A stretch of DNA of 64,000 nt from Posidonia oceanica (lineage: Eukaryota; Streptophyta; Magnoliopsida; Alismatales; Posidoniaceae), in assembly GCA_037176725.1 (NCBI GenBank), contig JAZBRS010000026.1, positions 99,059,501 to 99,123,500 on the forward strand, read 5' to 3'. Below the pieces are notes generated by a model. That model had not been told where the DNA came from and did not search any database. It worked only from the letters and a program-made list of their open reading frames with translations. Shown here piece by piece: positions 10,471-21,348 of the stretch (position 1 is its first letter; each line of letters begins with the position of its first letter). The position numbers and the translations under genes were made by a program.

Positions 10471-12610
10471 GTGTTTTACGCCATTTTCTCTTGCATGTCG
10501 ATCGCATTGCATGGTTTTACCGTTGTTTTGCTTTTTCGCCTGCATTTGCATATAGGGCTGTGATGCTTACTGCCTGGAGTTCTCACGAGCCAGGTTTCGC
10601 CTAGTTCGGAACACAGACAGCGTAGCTGAGCACTTAGACAGCACGTTTACTTCCTTGCCCTGCATCTCTCCACTTAGAGCACACCTTGAGCATTCATTTA
10701 GGCATTCATAGGCACATAGGCATTCAATCCTGCATTTCCCTGCGTATGCGAGCGTAAGCCTAGAAAGACCGATTCTCGGGCGTGTCGGGGGTACACCTTC
10801 CCCGTACGTAACAGGAGTTCTTGCCCTGTCTTTTGGCCCGCAATGACCGTACTGCCCTTATCCTAGGCTAGAGTCATCTCATTTGCATGTATTTGCATTT
10901 GTTTCCTTTGCATTGCTTTGCTTTGCATTTCTTGCTTGGTTTTGCGTGATAATTCACGCATTTCCCCTGATTTTCCTTGTCTCCCGTTAATAGACATGGT
11001 GGCGACTCTGATTTGTCTTATCTTTCTCTTTTCTCCTCGATTTCAAGTGTTTTCGAATCGAGCCTCTTCCTCGGATCCAAGCGCCGCTAAATAGCGAGCT
11101 TGATTCCGATCGGGATCGCTACAGTAATTAAACATCACACATGCTGCAAGAAATCAGGAGATCAACAATGTAAAGCAGGACGGTAATGTACATGATAAAG
11201 AGTTGGTAAAGCATGCAACACTTAAGTAAACAATGCTCAAAAGGAAACAGAGAAGTAAATAAGGGTACTTGAATGTAAACATGCATGAGGGGTAGCCAGA
11301 ATGAGGGAAGAAAGGCTCTAGCCACATCTATAGAAGCCACTTTTAAATACGCGGGGGTCTCACGTGGGACCTCCATGCGGGGACAGTTCGCATTTCCAGT
11401 GGTAAGTCATAGCCAAAGGGGAGGCCCTCCTCAATCCAATTCAGTGTGAGATCGATTGGATGATGGGGAGGAAGTATCCTGGAACAATATTATGCAATAA
11501 TATCTAAGAAATAGGCATAAACGAAGGTCGGAACGATGGTTGGGAACTCCGCCTGATATCTCAGTCACACACATGGGAGATCCACGCTGGACCAGTCGGT
11601 TCAGACAGAGAACCTTCATCACCAGATTCCGGGACCAACAGACAATGGAACTTAAAGAAAGCAGATGGGTATTGAAGAGAGGATGCTAGACAATAATATT
11701 ATGTAAAAATATGAAGGAAACAAATGCTAACAAGGGTCGGAAAGAGGCTGGAAGCTCAGCCTGATGTCAAGGTCAAACACACGGGAGGTCCACGCGGGAC
11801 CTCGACGCAGGACCGGCTTGTCAGACAGAGGATCTTCATCGCCCGATTCTGGGACCGATGCTTAATGGAATGCTGTAAAATCAATTGGGAAAGCAAGGTG
11901 GCACACCCAGCTATCCACACGAGGTGCGGATACAAGGTGGCGCCACCCGAATCGCTGCCCCCACCTCAGCAGTAGAGCACCGGTGACCACGCATCTCTGC
12001 CGGCCAAAAAGGCGGCTTGGAGGGCACTATCAGCCAAAGGCGCACTAAGGAGGTTAGAGGCGAGCAGGGGGGAACCAGCCGGAGGCTCTACGCAGCGTGG
12101 CAAGGCGGCTATGGGTGCGTCAGCATGAGGCCAGGCGCGAGCCATCTGCCCTCCGCAAGAGGCGGCGTAGGAGAGGGGGAAATGGCAATGCAGGTAGTAA
12201 TTGATGCTAAAAATACTTAGGGAATGAACACACTACAATTGGAAACCACTCTAAGCTATCAGAAGGTCGGACGCTTACCTGGGACGCGCCACAGACACTG
12301 TCTTCTCCAGCGATGTCGCTGCTACAAACAGGCGGGCGGACGGAGGCTGTGGAGCTTAGGAGGTTGCTTGGGAAGGTGGTGCTCTCCCTCACGGGCTCAC
12401 AGGGTTGCTCTGGAGGTGATGGAATTTCGGTGGGTGTCTCGACGGCAAGGGGATTCACCGGAGATAGGTCCTCAATCCCAGAACGCCGGAATTGAGGAGT
12501 TTTAGAGGTCGGGAAGCTCTGGGAAGCTCGGGGGGATGCTCTGGGTGTAGGTGGAGTACTCAGGGAAGCTAGGGAGTGCTAACCAGACACTGGTGAGGCT
12601 CTAGTCGCCG

Positions 12611-12618
12611 TTTTATAG
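12611..12618 (-). promoter_or_regulatory. TATA box of LTR C (3' copy)
   Basis: The minus strand reads CACCTATAAAACGG. The same motif sits at 34733-34740 in the 5' LTR. The tandem U3 array begins about 200 bp upstream. Confidence 0.6.
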
Positions 12619-12817
12619 GTGGAGGAAGTCGACGCTGGCCGTTAGCGCAGATCGAGATTCAAAATGGATGGATGGGATGGTAGTTGAAGATCGATGGATG
12701 GAGTTGGTTGGGACGTGTGGTTGGATGATCCAGGTGTCCGGAGGCACGAGCCCAGATCAGTGGGAGCCAATGGCGAGCGAGGAGGAGGTGGGCCAAGGTG
12801 ATTGGTCCGCCTGATTT

Positions 12818-13094
12818 TTGCTACTGACACAGGACAAAACGCAGGAGCTCAACGCGGGAGCTCGGCGCGGGTGTCAGTCTGTCAGTTTTCGCTACCGACA
12901 TAGCACAACAAGTGGGAGCTCCACACGGGAGCTATACGCGAGTGTCAGAGTGCCGGTTTCTGCCACTGATGCAGGAACACACGTGGGAGTGCCACGCAGG
13001 AGCTCGACACAAGAGTGATCCCGTCAGTGTTGCCACTGATGCAGGAAAACACGCGGGAGCGGCACGTGGGAGCTCTACATGGGAGTGATCCTGT
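12818..13094 (-). repeat. Four 71-bp U3 repeats with G-box motifs (3' LTR of C)
   Basis: Unit starts fall at about 12820, 12891, 12962 and 13032. Each carries two or three variants of CGCGGGAGCTC. Two include the plant G-box CACGTG (12980-12985 and 13063-13068). Placed 200-480 bp upstream of the TATA box, the array looks like a duplicated enhancer. That role is inferred from position and motif only. Confidence 0.65.
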
Positions 13095-13328
13095 TAGTAG
13101 CTGCCTCACCTTTTTGATCTTGCTTCTCTGGTTCGAGGACCATCCAGGGCTATGGTTTTGGGATTTTTGTGGTAGTGGACGTGTTGGGATATGATTGGTG
13201 GGGTTTTGGCTGGTCTAGACCAGTTTGGGTCTAGGCTTGGGGTTTCAAGAAAAGGTTGGAGCCGACTCGTCCGTACGCTTCGAGGAGCAAACAACCGTCG
13301 CCCGACTTCCAGATTTGGGGTGTCTACA

Positions 13329-13345
13329 GATGCCTCTCCCTGAGC
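13329..13345 (-). promoter_or_regulatory. Polypurine tract of element C
   Basis: The minus strand reads GCTCAGGGAGAGGCATC and abuts the LTR start at 13328. It is the expected plus-strand DNA primer. The same motif, GCTCAGGGAGGGGCATC, abuts LTR F at 58796, which supports both calls. Confidence 0.75.
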
Positions 13346-14580
13346 TAGGTCAAGGGGACCAACGTCGTTGCTCAGGGTTGACAAAGACACCTTGCCTGGA
13401 ATCAGTGGGAGAAATGTTGCTGTCGGCGTGCGTCACTTATCCGGCGGATGCACCGAAAAGGTCATGACTCATTGCCGTAATGCAAATGCGAATGCCGATG
13501 CGAATGCAAATGCAAATGCAAAAGTTAGGATGCAAAGTTAGTGTTAGTCTTGAGATGCTGATGGTATGCTGGCACGTGCTGAGCGGTGTACGGCTCAAAC
13601 GTGGGGGTGCCACTTGCCGAGGATTGCTCTAAGCGAGGGCGATGCAGATGCTGTGCGCTGAGCGGTCTACGGCTCAGACGCGTGGTGCCGCTCGCAGAGG
13701 ATTGCTCTAAGCGAGGGCGATGCTGTATATGCAAATGATGCAATGCGCGATGAGTTGACGGACTCACCACCGAATAGTTTGGGTTATCGACCCGAAGGAA
13801 AAGAACGACGGCCTAGGATAATCGAAAAAGATTCCCCTTGTGTCGAGTAACGATGCCAGGGGGCAGCCGAGGTGTTCCTAGCGAAAAAGGGAGAGATGCG
13901 AGACAGCTATGACGGCCGTCAACCGAGCAATTAAGGGCTGCCAGCCTGAAGAAGGGAAAGATCCCTCAAGACAGTGGAAAAAAGATGTAGCAAAACACTC
14001 CAAACATGGTGACGGGTGTCGGCCAAACTGTTAGGGATGCTAGCCTGAGTAGAGAAGCTCCAGACACTTTGACGGATGTCATCCGGGCAGTTAGGGCTGC
14101 CAGCCCGAGCAGACATTTTGACGGTTGTCGACCAAGCAGTTAGGGCTGCCAGCCCAAGCAGAAAGGCTTGTCCTCGACTGAGGAAACAAGTAGGCAGGGC
14201 GCCATTCGTCTGGAACGAAGATGCACAAGAGAGGCTTGACCTCGACCGAGAAAGCAAGCGGGCGAGACTCCATCCGTCTGGAACGGAGACGCACGGGAAA
14301 GACTTATCCTCGACTGAGGAAGCAAGCAGGCGGGGCTTTGTCCGTCTGGAACGAAGACGTGCGAGAAAGACTTGTCCTCGACTGAGGAAGCAAGCAGGCG
14401 GGGCTTCGTCCGTCTGGAATGAAGATGCACAAGAAAGACTTGTCCTCGACCGAGGAAGCAAGCAGGCGGGGCTTCGTCCATCTGGAACGAAGACAGGCGA
14501 GAAGGGCTGGAATGCGATAAGTTTCGGACTTATCGACCGCGAAGATGACGGGAATACCAATACCTAGAGGTTTGGTAGAG
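13346..14580 (-). repeat. 3' untranslated zone of C with several tandem arrays
   Basis: The first 150 bp or so is homologous to the zone beside LTR F (58796-58950). It then holds: a GCAAAT-type hexamer run (about 13482-13524); two units of about 79 bp starting near 13581 and 13660; degenerate units of about 49 bp around GTTAGGGCTGCCAGCCCGA (about 14020-14160); and the 68-bp array listed separately. Tandem repeats in a hypervariable 3' UTR are a known trait of Tat-lineage elements. Confidence 0.7.
14161..14505. repeat. 68-bp tandem repeat, five copies
   Basis: The landmark CTTGTCCTCGAC (or its variant) recurs at 14167, 14235, 14303, 14371 and 14439, exactly 68 bp apart. Copies differ by several bases each. 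The period is not a multiple of three, so the open frames crossing it are chance. Confidence 0.85.
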
Positions 14581-14869
14581 GTCTAGAGACGATCCCGTGA
14601 CAGTTGGGGGTGTCAGCCCGAGAAAGAAAACTGGGAAGCGGGCGCGCTTCGATGCTGATGGCTCGCGACTACATCACTCCGAGGGGCGAAACTGCGGCTT
14701 CTGTTCTAGCAGGGGCTTTTATGCAAGTCTCTCGATCTGCGGTGCATGGCAGCTTCGTTCAGTTAATCCTCCTGAAGAGGTTCAGATCGCCTGACGAAAC
14801 TGTAAAGGGGGTCTTTGCAATTTGTCCAAATTGTGAGGCTCGCCGCCCATCCTGGGCTGTAGTGACCTG

Positions 14870-15560
14870 ACCAGGTCTTACCTCGATTCCCTTGTTACCA
14901 CAAAGGATCCTGCCAGGGCTCGGTTGGAAACCGGAGCCGATTTGTCATTCCTGTGAAAGCTAGGGGCCTATCTGCAAGTTTTGCAAACTGATGTCTTCTG
15001 TCCATCTCGGACTGTTGTGACTTGACCAGGTCCTGTTCTAGTTCCCTTGTGACCACAAAGGATCCTACCGGGGCTCGATTGGAAACAGGAGCTGATTTGC
15101 CATTCCTGTGAAAGCCAGGGGCTTATCTGCAAGTTTTGCAAGCTAATGTAATTGGCCTGCAGGCTGACTATTGCTGCTGTTCTGCTGTTTTTCTTGGGCA
15201 TTCATGGTGTGACAAGTGTTGATGCACTGCTGTGAGGGGCTCTGCCTTGGGCTATGGCCATTCCTGGTGCTTGCACAGAAGCTAGGGGCCTATATGCAAT
15301 TTTTGCAAACTAAGGGTTGTTTTTGCAATTTGCTGAACGCCATTGCTCTACTGCCTACCCTAGAGCATCTGTGATGTGACAAGCATTGCCGAACATCGAA
15401 ACAAGGGTTCTGTCATGGCGTTGTGATCATTTTTTGCTGTTCGCAAAAAGCTAGGGACCTATGTGCAAATTTGCGAAACTGCAGGGTTCTGAGGCAAATT
15501 TCACTGTTTTGGGAGTCTCCATTGGGATGTCCACCTGTACTTGACTCCATGACAATTTTG
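14870..15560. repeat. 155-bp tandem duplication followed by degenerate copies
   Basis: The landmark CCACAAAGGATCC lies near 14898 and 15053, 155 bp apart. Each copy ends with AGGGGCCTATCTGCAAGTTTT or a variant. Two more decayed copies of that end occur near 15283 and 15452. No coding signal is seen. Confidence 0.6.
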
Positions 15561-17343
15561 TCAAGTAGAGGGATCTCTGATTGGTTGCTGCAAAATTAGG
15601 ATGTAAAATGCAAATTTTCTAGGTAAATTGAGCTTTGGCCCCTGAAGAAATTTGCCGGGAATGCCAAAGGTTTTAAAACCTGGTGGGCCCTACCAGGGTA
15701 ACCACCTGCAACTGTTTCTGGGCTCTAAGGGTGCATCCCATCAACGTGGCAACCAACAATTTTTAACTTAGAATGGCACTATTCATTTATTTTTGCTTCA
15801 TGTTACATTGCTAAGTTTTTGATTTGCAATTTGTTCAAACAAAAACGAGTTCAGGGCATCCTTCTCCACCCTTCCCCTCATTTCTCAAACTCCAACAGTG
15901 TCCGCTCATCTCCCCTCCTCCTCCGTGCGGTGGCGGGTGTGGTGTCTTCGGCGAGATCGAGGGCTGCGGTGTTGGAGGCACAGATGTTTGCAGGCCATTC
16001 CGGGGAGGACCTCCGCGAGCACGGGGCGCCGGATTGAGGCTAAGGCTGATCTCCGACGGTGGGGAGGACTCTCCGGTGACACGGAAAATGGTATCCCTAG
16101 ATTCTTCCCTTCTTCGCTTTTCCTTGTATTTTGATCTCCCCTTTCTCCCTCCCTTCTGGGGTGTCACTGGACAAGGGTTGCCGGCGATGGGTGCTCAGCA
16201 GGGGAGTGCAGCACAGAGGGGTTGTCCTGCCGGCGATGCTTGGCCGACTGGGAGGGCTGCTCTATTGCGGTGGCTTGCAAAGTGAGTTCCGATGGTTGGG
16301 CCCGATGTCCTGCTGGTGGTGCTTGGGCACGGGGTGGCTCAGCTGGTGGGTTGCCCTGTCGATGGCCCTCAAGCACGGGGTGGCTCGGCCACGACCGAAT
16401 GCCTACCGGATGGGACTTGGCCAGCGGGTTGTGCTGGGTTGCTTGCATTTTTTTTTTTGATTGCCAAATAAAAAACAAAAAATACCTGTCTTGCTCTTGA
16501 TTTCTTTTTGCTTGATTTTTTTTCTTGCTTGATTCTTTGCCATGCTTGATTTGTCTGCTATGCTCTTCTTCTTTTCCTCTTTCTGATACATCTCATTACC
16601 TGATGCTGATATATGCTATGCTCTGTTGTGATGCTGTTCCCGCTTGATGCAATGTGCCATGGGCAAGCTTGTTTATGCATGATCAAACCTGTACACATTT
16701 CCCTGATTTCTGCCTGCATGCTATATTGGCCATATGATTTTTCAATTAGATCCCTGATTTTTTCCTTGTTGAATGCGGCATGCCAACTAGGCCAAATGAC
16801 TTTGCATTTCAAATTCTGAGTTTGCCTGTATATTTGACTGCCATGAACTGTGTTCTGATTTTTCTGTCAAACCTGGGGATATTGTGCTTGATCTGACTGC
16901 ATTTTAAATACCAGTATTTGTTTAAACACCTGATAAAGCATGCCTGCGATAAATACCACCAATTGCTTGATTTACATGCACCCGTGATGTTCTTGTGGCA
17001 TGCCTGACCCTGCTTGTGCTTGGCGTTATTTCATGAAATAAATGCCGCTTATGTATTCCTCTTGCATTTAGAAAATGATTTGCTTTGAGCTTCTTAATTT
17101 TTTGCTTTGCAGTCTGGTTCGAGACAAGTGGGTGCGAACGACACCTCGAGCTCGAGGTCCTGGGGATAGCGAGCCTCGGGATCCTCGGCGTCTAGGGGCG
17201 CTTCTGACTCGAACGACTCATGGGAGGGTTCCGCCAGTCCAGGTCTCGCCATTCCCTTAGAGGTAGACTCGAAATTGGCTTTTGATCTGTACTTTTGTTT
17301 CTGCTTTCATTTGTTTCTGATTCTTGTTTCTAACTTTTGACAG
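15561..17343 (+). other. Region upstream of the first PMD pseudogene; no clear gene
   Basis: A GC-rich tract (about 15850-16110) resembles a plant 5' leader and ends at a GT that could be a donor (16091). Beyond it is T-rich, intron-like sequence. A possible short exon lies at 17113-17260, preceded by a TTTGCAG acceptor. I could not place a promoter or a start codon with confidence. Because the downstream exons are plainly spliced, this zone probably holds the 5' UTR and first exon or exons. Confidence 0.35.
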
Positions 17344-19420
17344 GAAGCGGGAAACCATGAAGGCCGCTTGCTTAGTGAGGAGCACATCTGCGACCAGGAC
17401 TGGTTTGAGGTAAGGCGGCTCTTTCCCTGTTAATCTCTCGCCTTGTATGCATATTGGCCCTTTCTGACCTGCTCCGCTGCTTATACAGCATGGGAACCCT
17501 CGCCGGGTGATGCGGTGCGGTTGGGCACCGATGTTGGCTCACTTTCACCACCTGCCGGACTTCTTGCGGGACTTCTTGCTACATCAGAGTCCCTTCGGCA
17601 GCTTTCTACGGATTCCAGCCATCCACGGCCACTACAACTTCTTCCAAGCTCTGGTAGAACGGTGGCGATTCGAGACGCACACCTTCCACTTCCCGTATAG
17701 GGAGATGATGATTCTACCCGAGCACTGGGCCCTGCTGTCTGGATTGACCTTTGGGGGAGAGCCCATAGTGAGCAAGGGCGTTCTGGGATACGCCCGGGTT
17801 CCTGAGTTGCTAGGGAGGCCACCGCCAGATCTGACGTGCTTGACCTACAACTTCCGCGCGTCATGGTAGCAGGAGTCGAGCGGGATCTGGCCAGACCCAG
17901 CCCCTAGCTCGGCGAAGGCATCCTTCATCCTCCGTCACTTCCTGCTAGACCTACTAGGGGTCGTCTTCTGTGACGTGTTTGGATACTGCATTCACGCGGA
18001 CTGGCTCGTGTACCTGGCTGATTTAGGCAAGCTTTGGTGCTATGACTGGGGAGGCACTACCTATGCTTATCTCTTGTGCGGCCTGGACGACGTGGTTCGC
18101 AAGAACCAATGGTCGTACGTGGGCCTGTACCCCATGATCACTGTAAGTGTTAAATTTGCTTCTGTTCTGCATTACTTTTAGCTCTGTTTAGTTGTTGACT
18201 GTACTGACATATTTGCTTGTTTGCCTTGCAGTACTGGGCGATGGAGCATTCCTAGCGGGGACATTACTTCTTTCGCCTTTGTCCCGAGCTCCTTCCACTT
18301 CCCCGGTAGTGGTGCGAGCTAGATCACTTGGCGGCCTCGGGTGTGTACGGATACGAGTCATACCGGTACCTCCTGGATATCATCCATGCTGACGAGGTGA
18401 GCTTTAAATTGCAGTTTGCATTAGCTGCTTATGAATTGCTTAGAAAACACTGTTCTGATGGTTGTTCTGTTTTTCTTTCAGGTGGATCTACGCCCCTTTC
18501 GAAGGTATGAGACCTTGGAGTGGGCTCCCTTGGTCTCGGGCCAAAAGCTGAGGAGAGTGCAGGTTCAGTTCTTCTGCCTCAAGCGGTATGCCTACTATCT
18601 TCCTGGGCAGGTCCGCCACCAGTTTACTCGGGCATTCAGCATCCCCAAGCCGCTGCCTGCTGATATGGTGTCAGAGACCTTGACTCGGGCCGCTGGCAGG
18701 ACTACTTTGGCCGTGTCAGCGATGGCCCGGAGCTGATTCACCATCCGGGAGGTCTCCCACGACGAGTATATGGATTGGTTCGAGCGGGTCGACAAACCGC
18801 ATTTGTTCCCGGAGGATCTTCGGGATGGACAAACCCAGATGTGGTACAACGAAGGCTGGAGTCAGGTAAAGGACCCCTAATACCGCCATAGGTCTGATAA
18901 ATGTAGTATCTGTCTTCTCATTCTGACTTTTTGACTTGAGTACAGGCTTTCGAGGTGCGGCTGTAGGAATGGATGCAGCAGATGTGAGCTACTTTGGTAA
19001 AATAGTTGTAGAACAGCCTTTAAATTTGCTTGTGAATGTATACCTGCCTGTTCTGACATGTCTGGTTCTTTGGCACAGGGGAGGCGGTAGAGACGGCTTC
19101 CAGCTGTACAAGCTTGAATTAAATGCAAACAACTTAACCCACCATAAATGCCTGCTAAAATGCCTTATGTTTGCTTTTCAGGGGAGCAGCTCCTGTCTAG
19201 TCGTCAACACTGAGTCCAGTGGGGAGTTCAGCGTGGACTTCGACTTGGCGGATGTGTCAGACCAGAGTCTTCTGCTAGGGAGTGCAGCACGTGGCCAGGT
19301 CCCTCGCAATCTCAATCAGTTGCAGCCAGGCTCGCTAGGAGACTGCAGAGGAAGCAGGTCAGGGAAGGTCTCCTGAGGATTCATGGCGCCCCGCCTCCTG
19401 ACTCGTCCGAGGAGGACTAA
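17344..19420 (+). pseudogene. Plant mobile domain (PMD, MAIN-like) pseudogene 1, multi-exon, antisense to element C
   Basis: Exons read 17344-17409, 17489-18142, 18232-18396, 18482-18865, then smaller ones from 18946, about 19080 and about 19183, ending at a TAA at 19418-19420. The junctions have GT and AG, for example ACT^GTAAGT at 18143, GAG^GTGAGC at 18397 and TTTCAG at 18481. The product matches the plant-mobile-domain pattern: HTFHFPYREMMILPEHWALL near the start, a tryptophan-rich WCYDWGGTTYAYL segment, and LEWAPL in the fourth exon. PMD proteins are linked to DNA transposons and to Arabidopsis MAIN and MAIL proteins. In-frame stops (TAG at 17867, others near 18253, 18334 and 18734, and in the 18946 exon) show it is dead. 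It lies between integrase and the 3' LTR of C, on the opposite strand. Confidence 0.75.
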
Positions 19421-19703
19421 GTGCCTACAGTCATGGAATTTAGTTTGCTGGGCTTGTTTGCATTCTATTGTTTTCTTTATGCTTTATCCTCTGTTTGTAC
19501 TCTTGATGCTGTAAACTGAGCTGGACATGGAATGCAAAAAAAAACTGCCTAGGGGGCCCTTTCGATGACAAAATATGTGTATTTGTGCTTGTATTGTATG
19601 CATGTGCCTATATGATCCAGCAGGTGGCCTCTTTTGCATTTTTCCGGAGGTTCCACGGGTTGCAGGCGACTTAAGTTAACTTAAGTCACAACCAGAAATT
19701 TTA

Positions 19704-19816
19704 CTATAAAAAAGCACGGGATCTCCACGTGGGAGCTGGGCGCAGGACCGCGACGCCGGAGCAAGTGGCCTGCCCCTGTGTCACGTGATTTGCTTTTCTA
19801 GGGCACCTATTTATAT
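19704..19816 (+). promoter_or_regulatory. Probable promoter of PMD pseudogene 2
   Basis: CTATTTATATGCC near 19808 is a good TATA box, and another TATA-like CTATAAAA lies at 19705. Between them are two G-boxes (CACGTG at 19726-19731 and 19782-19787) in a context (CTCCACGTGGGAGCTGGGCGC) like the U3 array of LTR C. The coding region opens about 290 bp downstream. Confidence 0.5.
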
Positions 19817-20093
19817 GCCCCCCACAACACATGGGGGTGCCAGACGCCTCCCAAGAACCTTGAGACCTCCCCTTCTCCCATTCTTCTCCAAAATGGTGGG
19901 TTTCTCTTGCTTTCTCCTTGATTTCCATGGTTGGCCCATCACACCCTAGCTTTCCATGGTGGAGGCTCTTACCGGCTTGACGAGGCTGCTGTCCAGCCCT
20001 CCCATTTTTGCTCCTCTTGATTTGTTGGGTTCCATTCTGATCTTTGCATTTGTTTCTGTGTAAGCTTTTCCCACTTTGGTTACCCCGGTTCAT

Positions 20094-21348
20094 TGCTCGG
20101 AGATACTACGGACATGGATCAGAAGTCTTACTGCCGACGATCGTGAGACACTGCGACTATGGAGCATTTCCTCCTGGACACTGAATATTGCCAAGGTGGA
20201 AGTCAGTCGCCACATCCTTTGTGGTGCGGCGAGGTTCTAGAAACCCTCGCTCCACGTTTGTCACTTTGGCTTAGTGGAAATGACGCCCACCCTGGAGGAG
20301 GTGTGCCGGATCTGCGGCTAGTCGCCACTGTCTGGGCCTGTTGTGTTCATGAGACGGGAGGGCTATGCGTCCGTCCTGCGTCAGCTGACGGGCCTCACTC
20401 CGGGGGAGTGTGCAGGAAGGTTGATCCGTACTGATGGGCCGACGCCCAGGATCCTCCTAGAATATTTCAAACAGACAATCCCGAGGCGTGCCATCTTGGG
20501 TGACAAGTTGTGGTTTAGGGGGTTCGTCACCCACTTTCTTGGTGAGCTAATCTTTGGCCACGGCCAACTAGCTGTTGCTGTTGAGGTGGCCGAGATAGCT
20601 TTGGCTGTAGTAACCCGGCAAATTGATCTGGCACTGGTGATTCTAGCAGAGACCTTCAGTGGGCTGGATAGGGTCTCACACCACTGTCGTCACTTCCACG
20701 GGTGTGCGGCCATGGTTCAGGTAAACTGCTCATTATAACTGTCCAGATGGCCTGATCCATTTCTGCTCTGCTGACTCTGCTATTCTCTCTTTTTCAGGTC
20801 TGGCTGGCCTGTCATATGGGGGCAATGGCTATCCGCCCTCAGTGTCCTGTTTTTGAAGGCTACTGCCGCTCTGGGCACGCCCGGGCCATAGGGAGCATCC
20901 GGGAGGAGTATGAGAAGCTGGAGGAGCTGACCGGGGACACCGTGGTCTGGCGGATTCTCCCTACCGCGGTAGATCCATTTACCGTGTTCTTTAACGGGAA
21001 CAACGCACAGTTGGTCATCCTGCCGGAGTTCACTGGGGCATTGAGTTCCATCCCATCCGGGTGCTGCGACAGTTCGGTCTTTGCCAAGACGCCTTCATTG
21101 AGGGGCACATGCCCGAGAGATTCTGGTCTTATCCACTCAATTCTTCAGTGATGACGGAGGAGCTAGCCCAACTTATGAGAGGTGGAATAAGATCTACTGA
21201 CATAGCTACGATGCCTGGCTCGGACTTTACTGTCGGATATATCACTAAGGTGCAAGCAACATGGCCCATCTGCGAGGTCCCACCTAGTGGTCCTTTATTT
21301 AGTGATGCCGGGAGCTCCAAGAGGACGTGGTCTAGCTTGGATGAATGA
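20094..21348 (+). pseudogene. Plant mobile domain pseudogene 2, antisense to element C
   Basis: Exon 1 reads to 20720 (CAG^GTAAAC). An intron of 77 bp ends TTTTTCAG at 20797. Exon 2 runs 20798-21348. The frame shows PMD hallmarks: HFGLVEMTPTLEEVCRICG in the N-terminal part, then FVTHFLGELIFGHGQ, then CAAMVQ joined to VWLACHMG across the intron, and VLRQFGLCQDAF near the end. Breaks are TAG at 20238 and 20319 and one frameshift between about 21030 and 21060. The true start is unclear; the conserved frame is open from about 20094. It differs enough from pseudogene 1 to be a separate PMD subfamily rather than a recent copy. Same strand as pseudogene 1, about 0.7 kb apart. Confidence 0.7.

Larger units (their letters stand above)
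7131..11123 (+). mobile_element. Truncated plus-strand LTR of element B (family 1), interrupted by A
   Basis: This is the reverse complement of the family-1 LTR from about the promoter to the end: it runs from a point matching about 5330-5350 of LTR A to the terminus GGGATCGCTACA at 11123. No tRNA primer site follows, so this is a 3' or solo LTR. Its first 1.7 kb or so (most of U3) is missing exactly where A begins, which is what insertion of A into B would give; the rest would lie beyond A's far end, off-window. It contains the TATA-like GATATAAG near 7232, the ATGCAA-rich tract (about 8540-9500), the minisatellite (about 10230-10470) and the U5 block. The right flank GTAAT is native LTR C sequence. 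Confidence 0.85.
11124..13328 (-). mobile_element. 3' LTR of element C, truncated by insertion of B
   Basis: It aligns almost base for base with 33246-35450 of the 5' LTR of C (2,205 bp in both). Over the first 275 bp I count about nine differences, near 3%. On the minus strand it starts TGTAGACACCCCAAATCTGG at 13328, immediately after a polypurine tract, which makes it the 3' LTR. The last 0.8 kb or so (matching 32448-33245) is separated off-window by B. It includes the TATA box at 12611 and the U3 repeat array at 12818-13094. Confidence 0.85.

Noticed and set aside
19704..20093. A non-LTR or DNA transposon boundary between the two PMD genes
   Set aside because: No terminal inverted repeat, poly-A tail or target duplication was visible; a promoter is the simpler reading.
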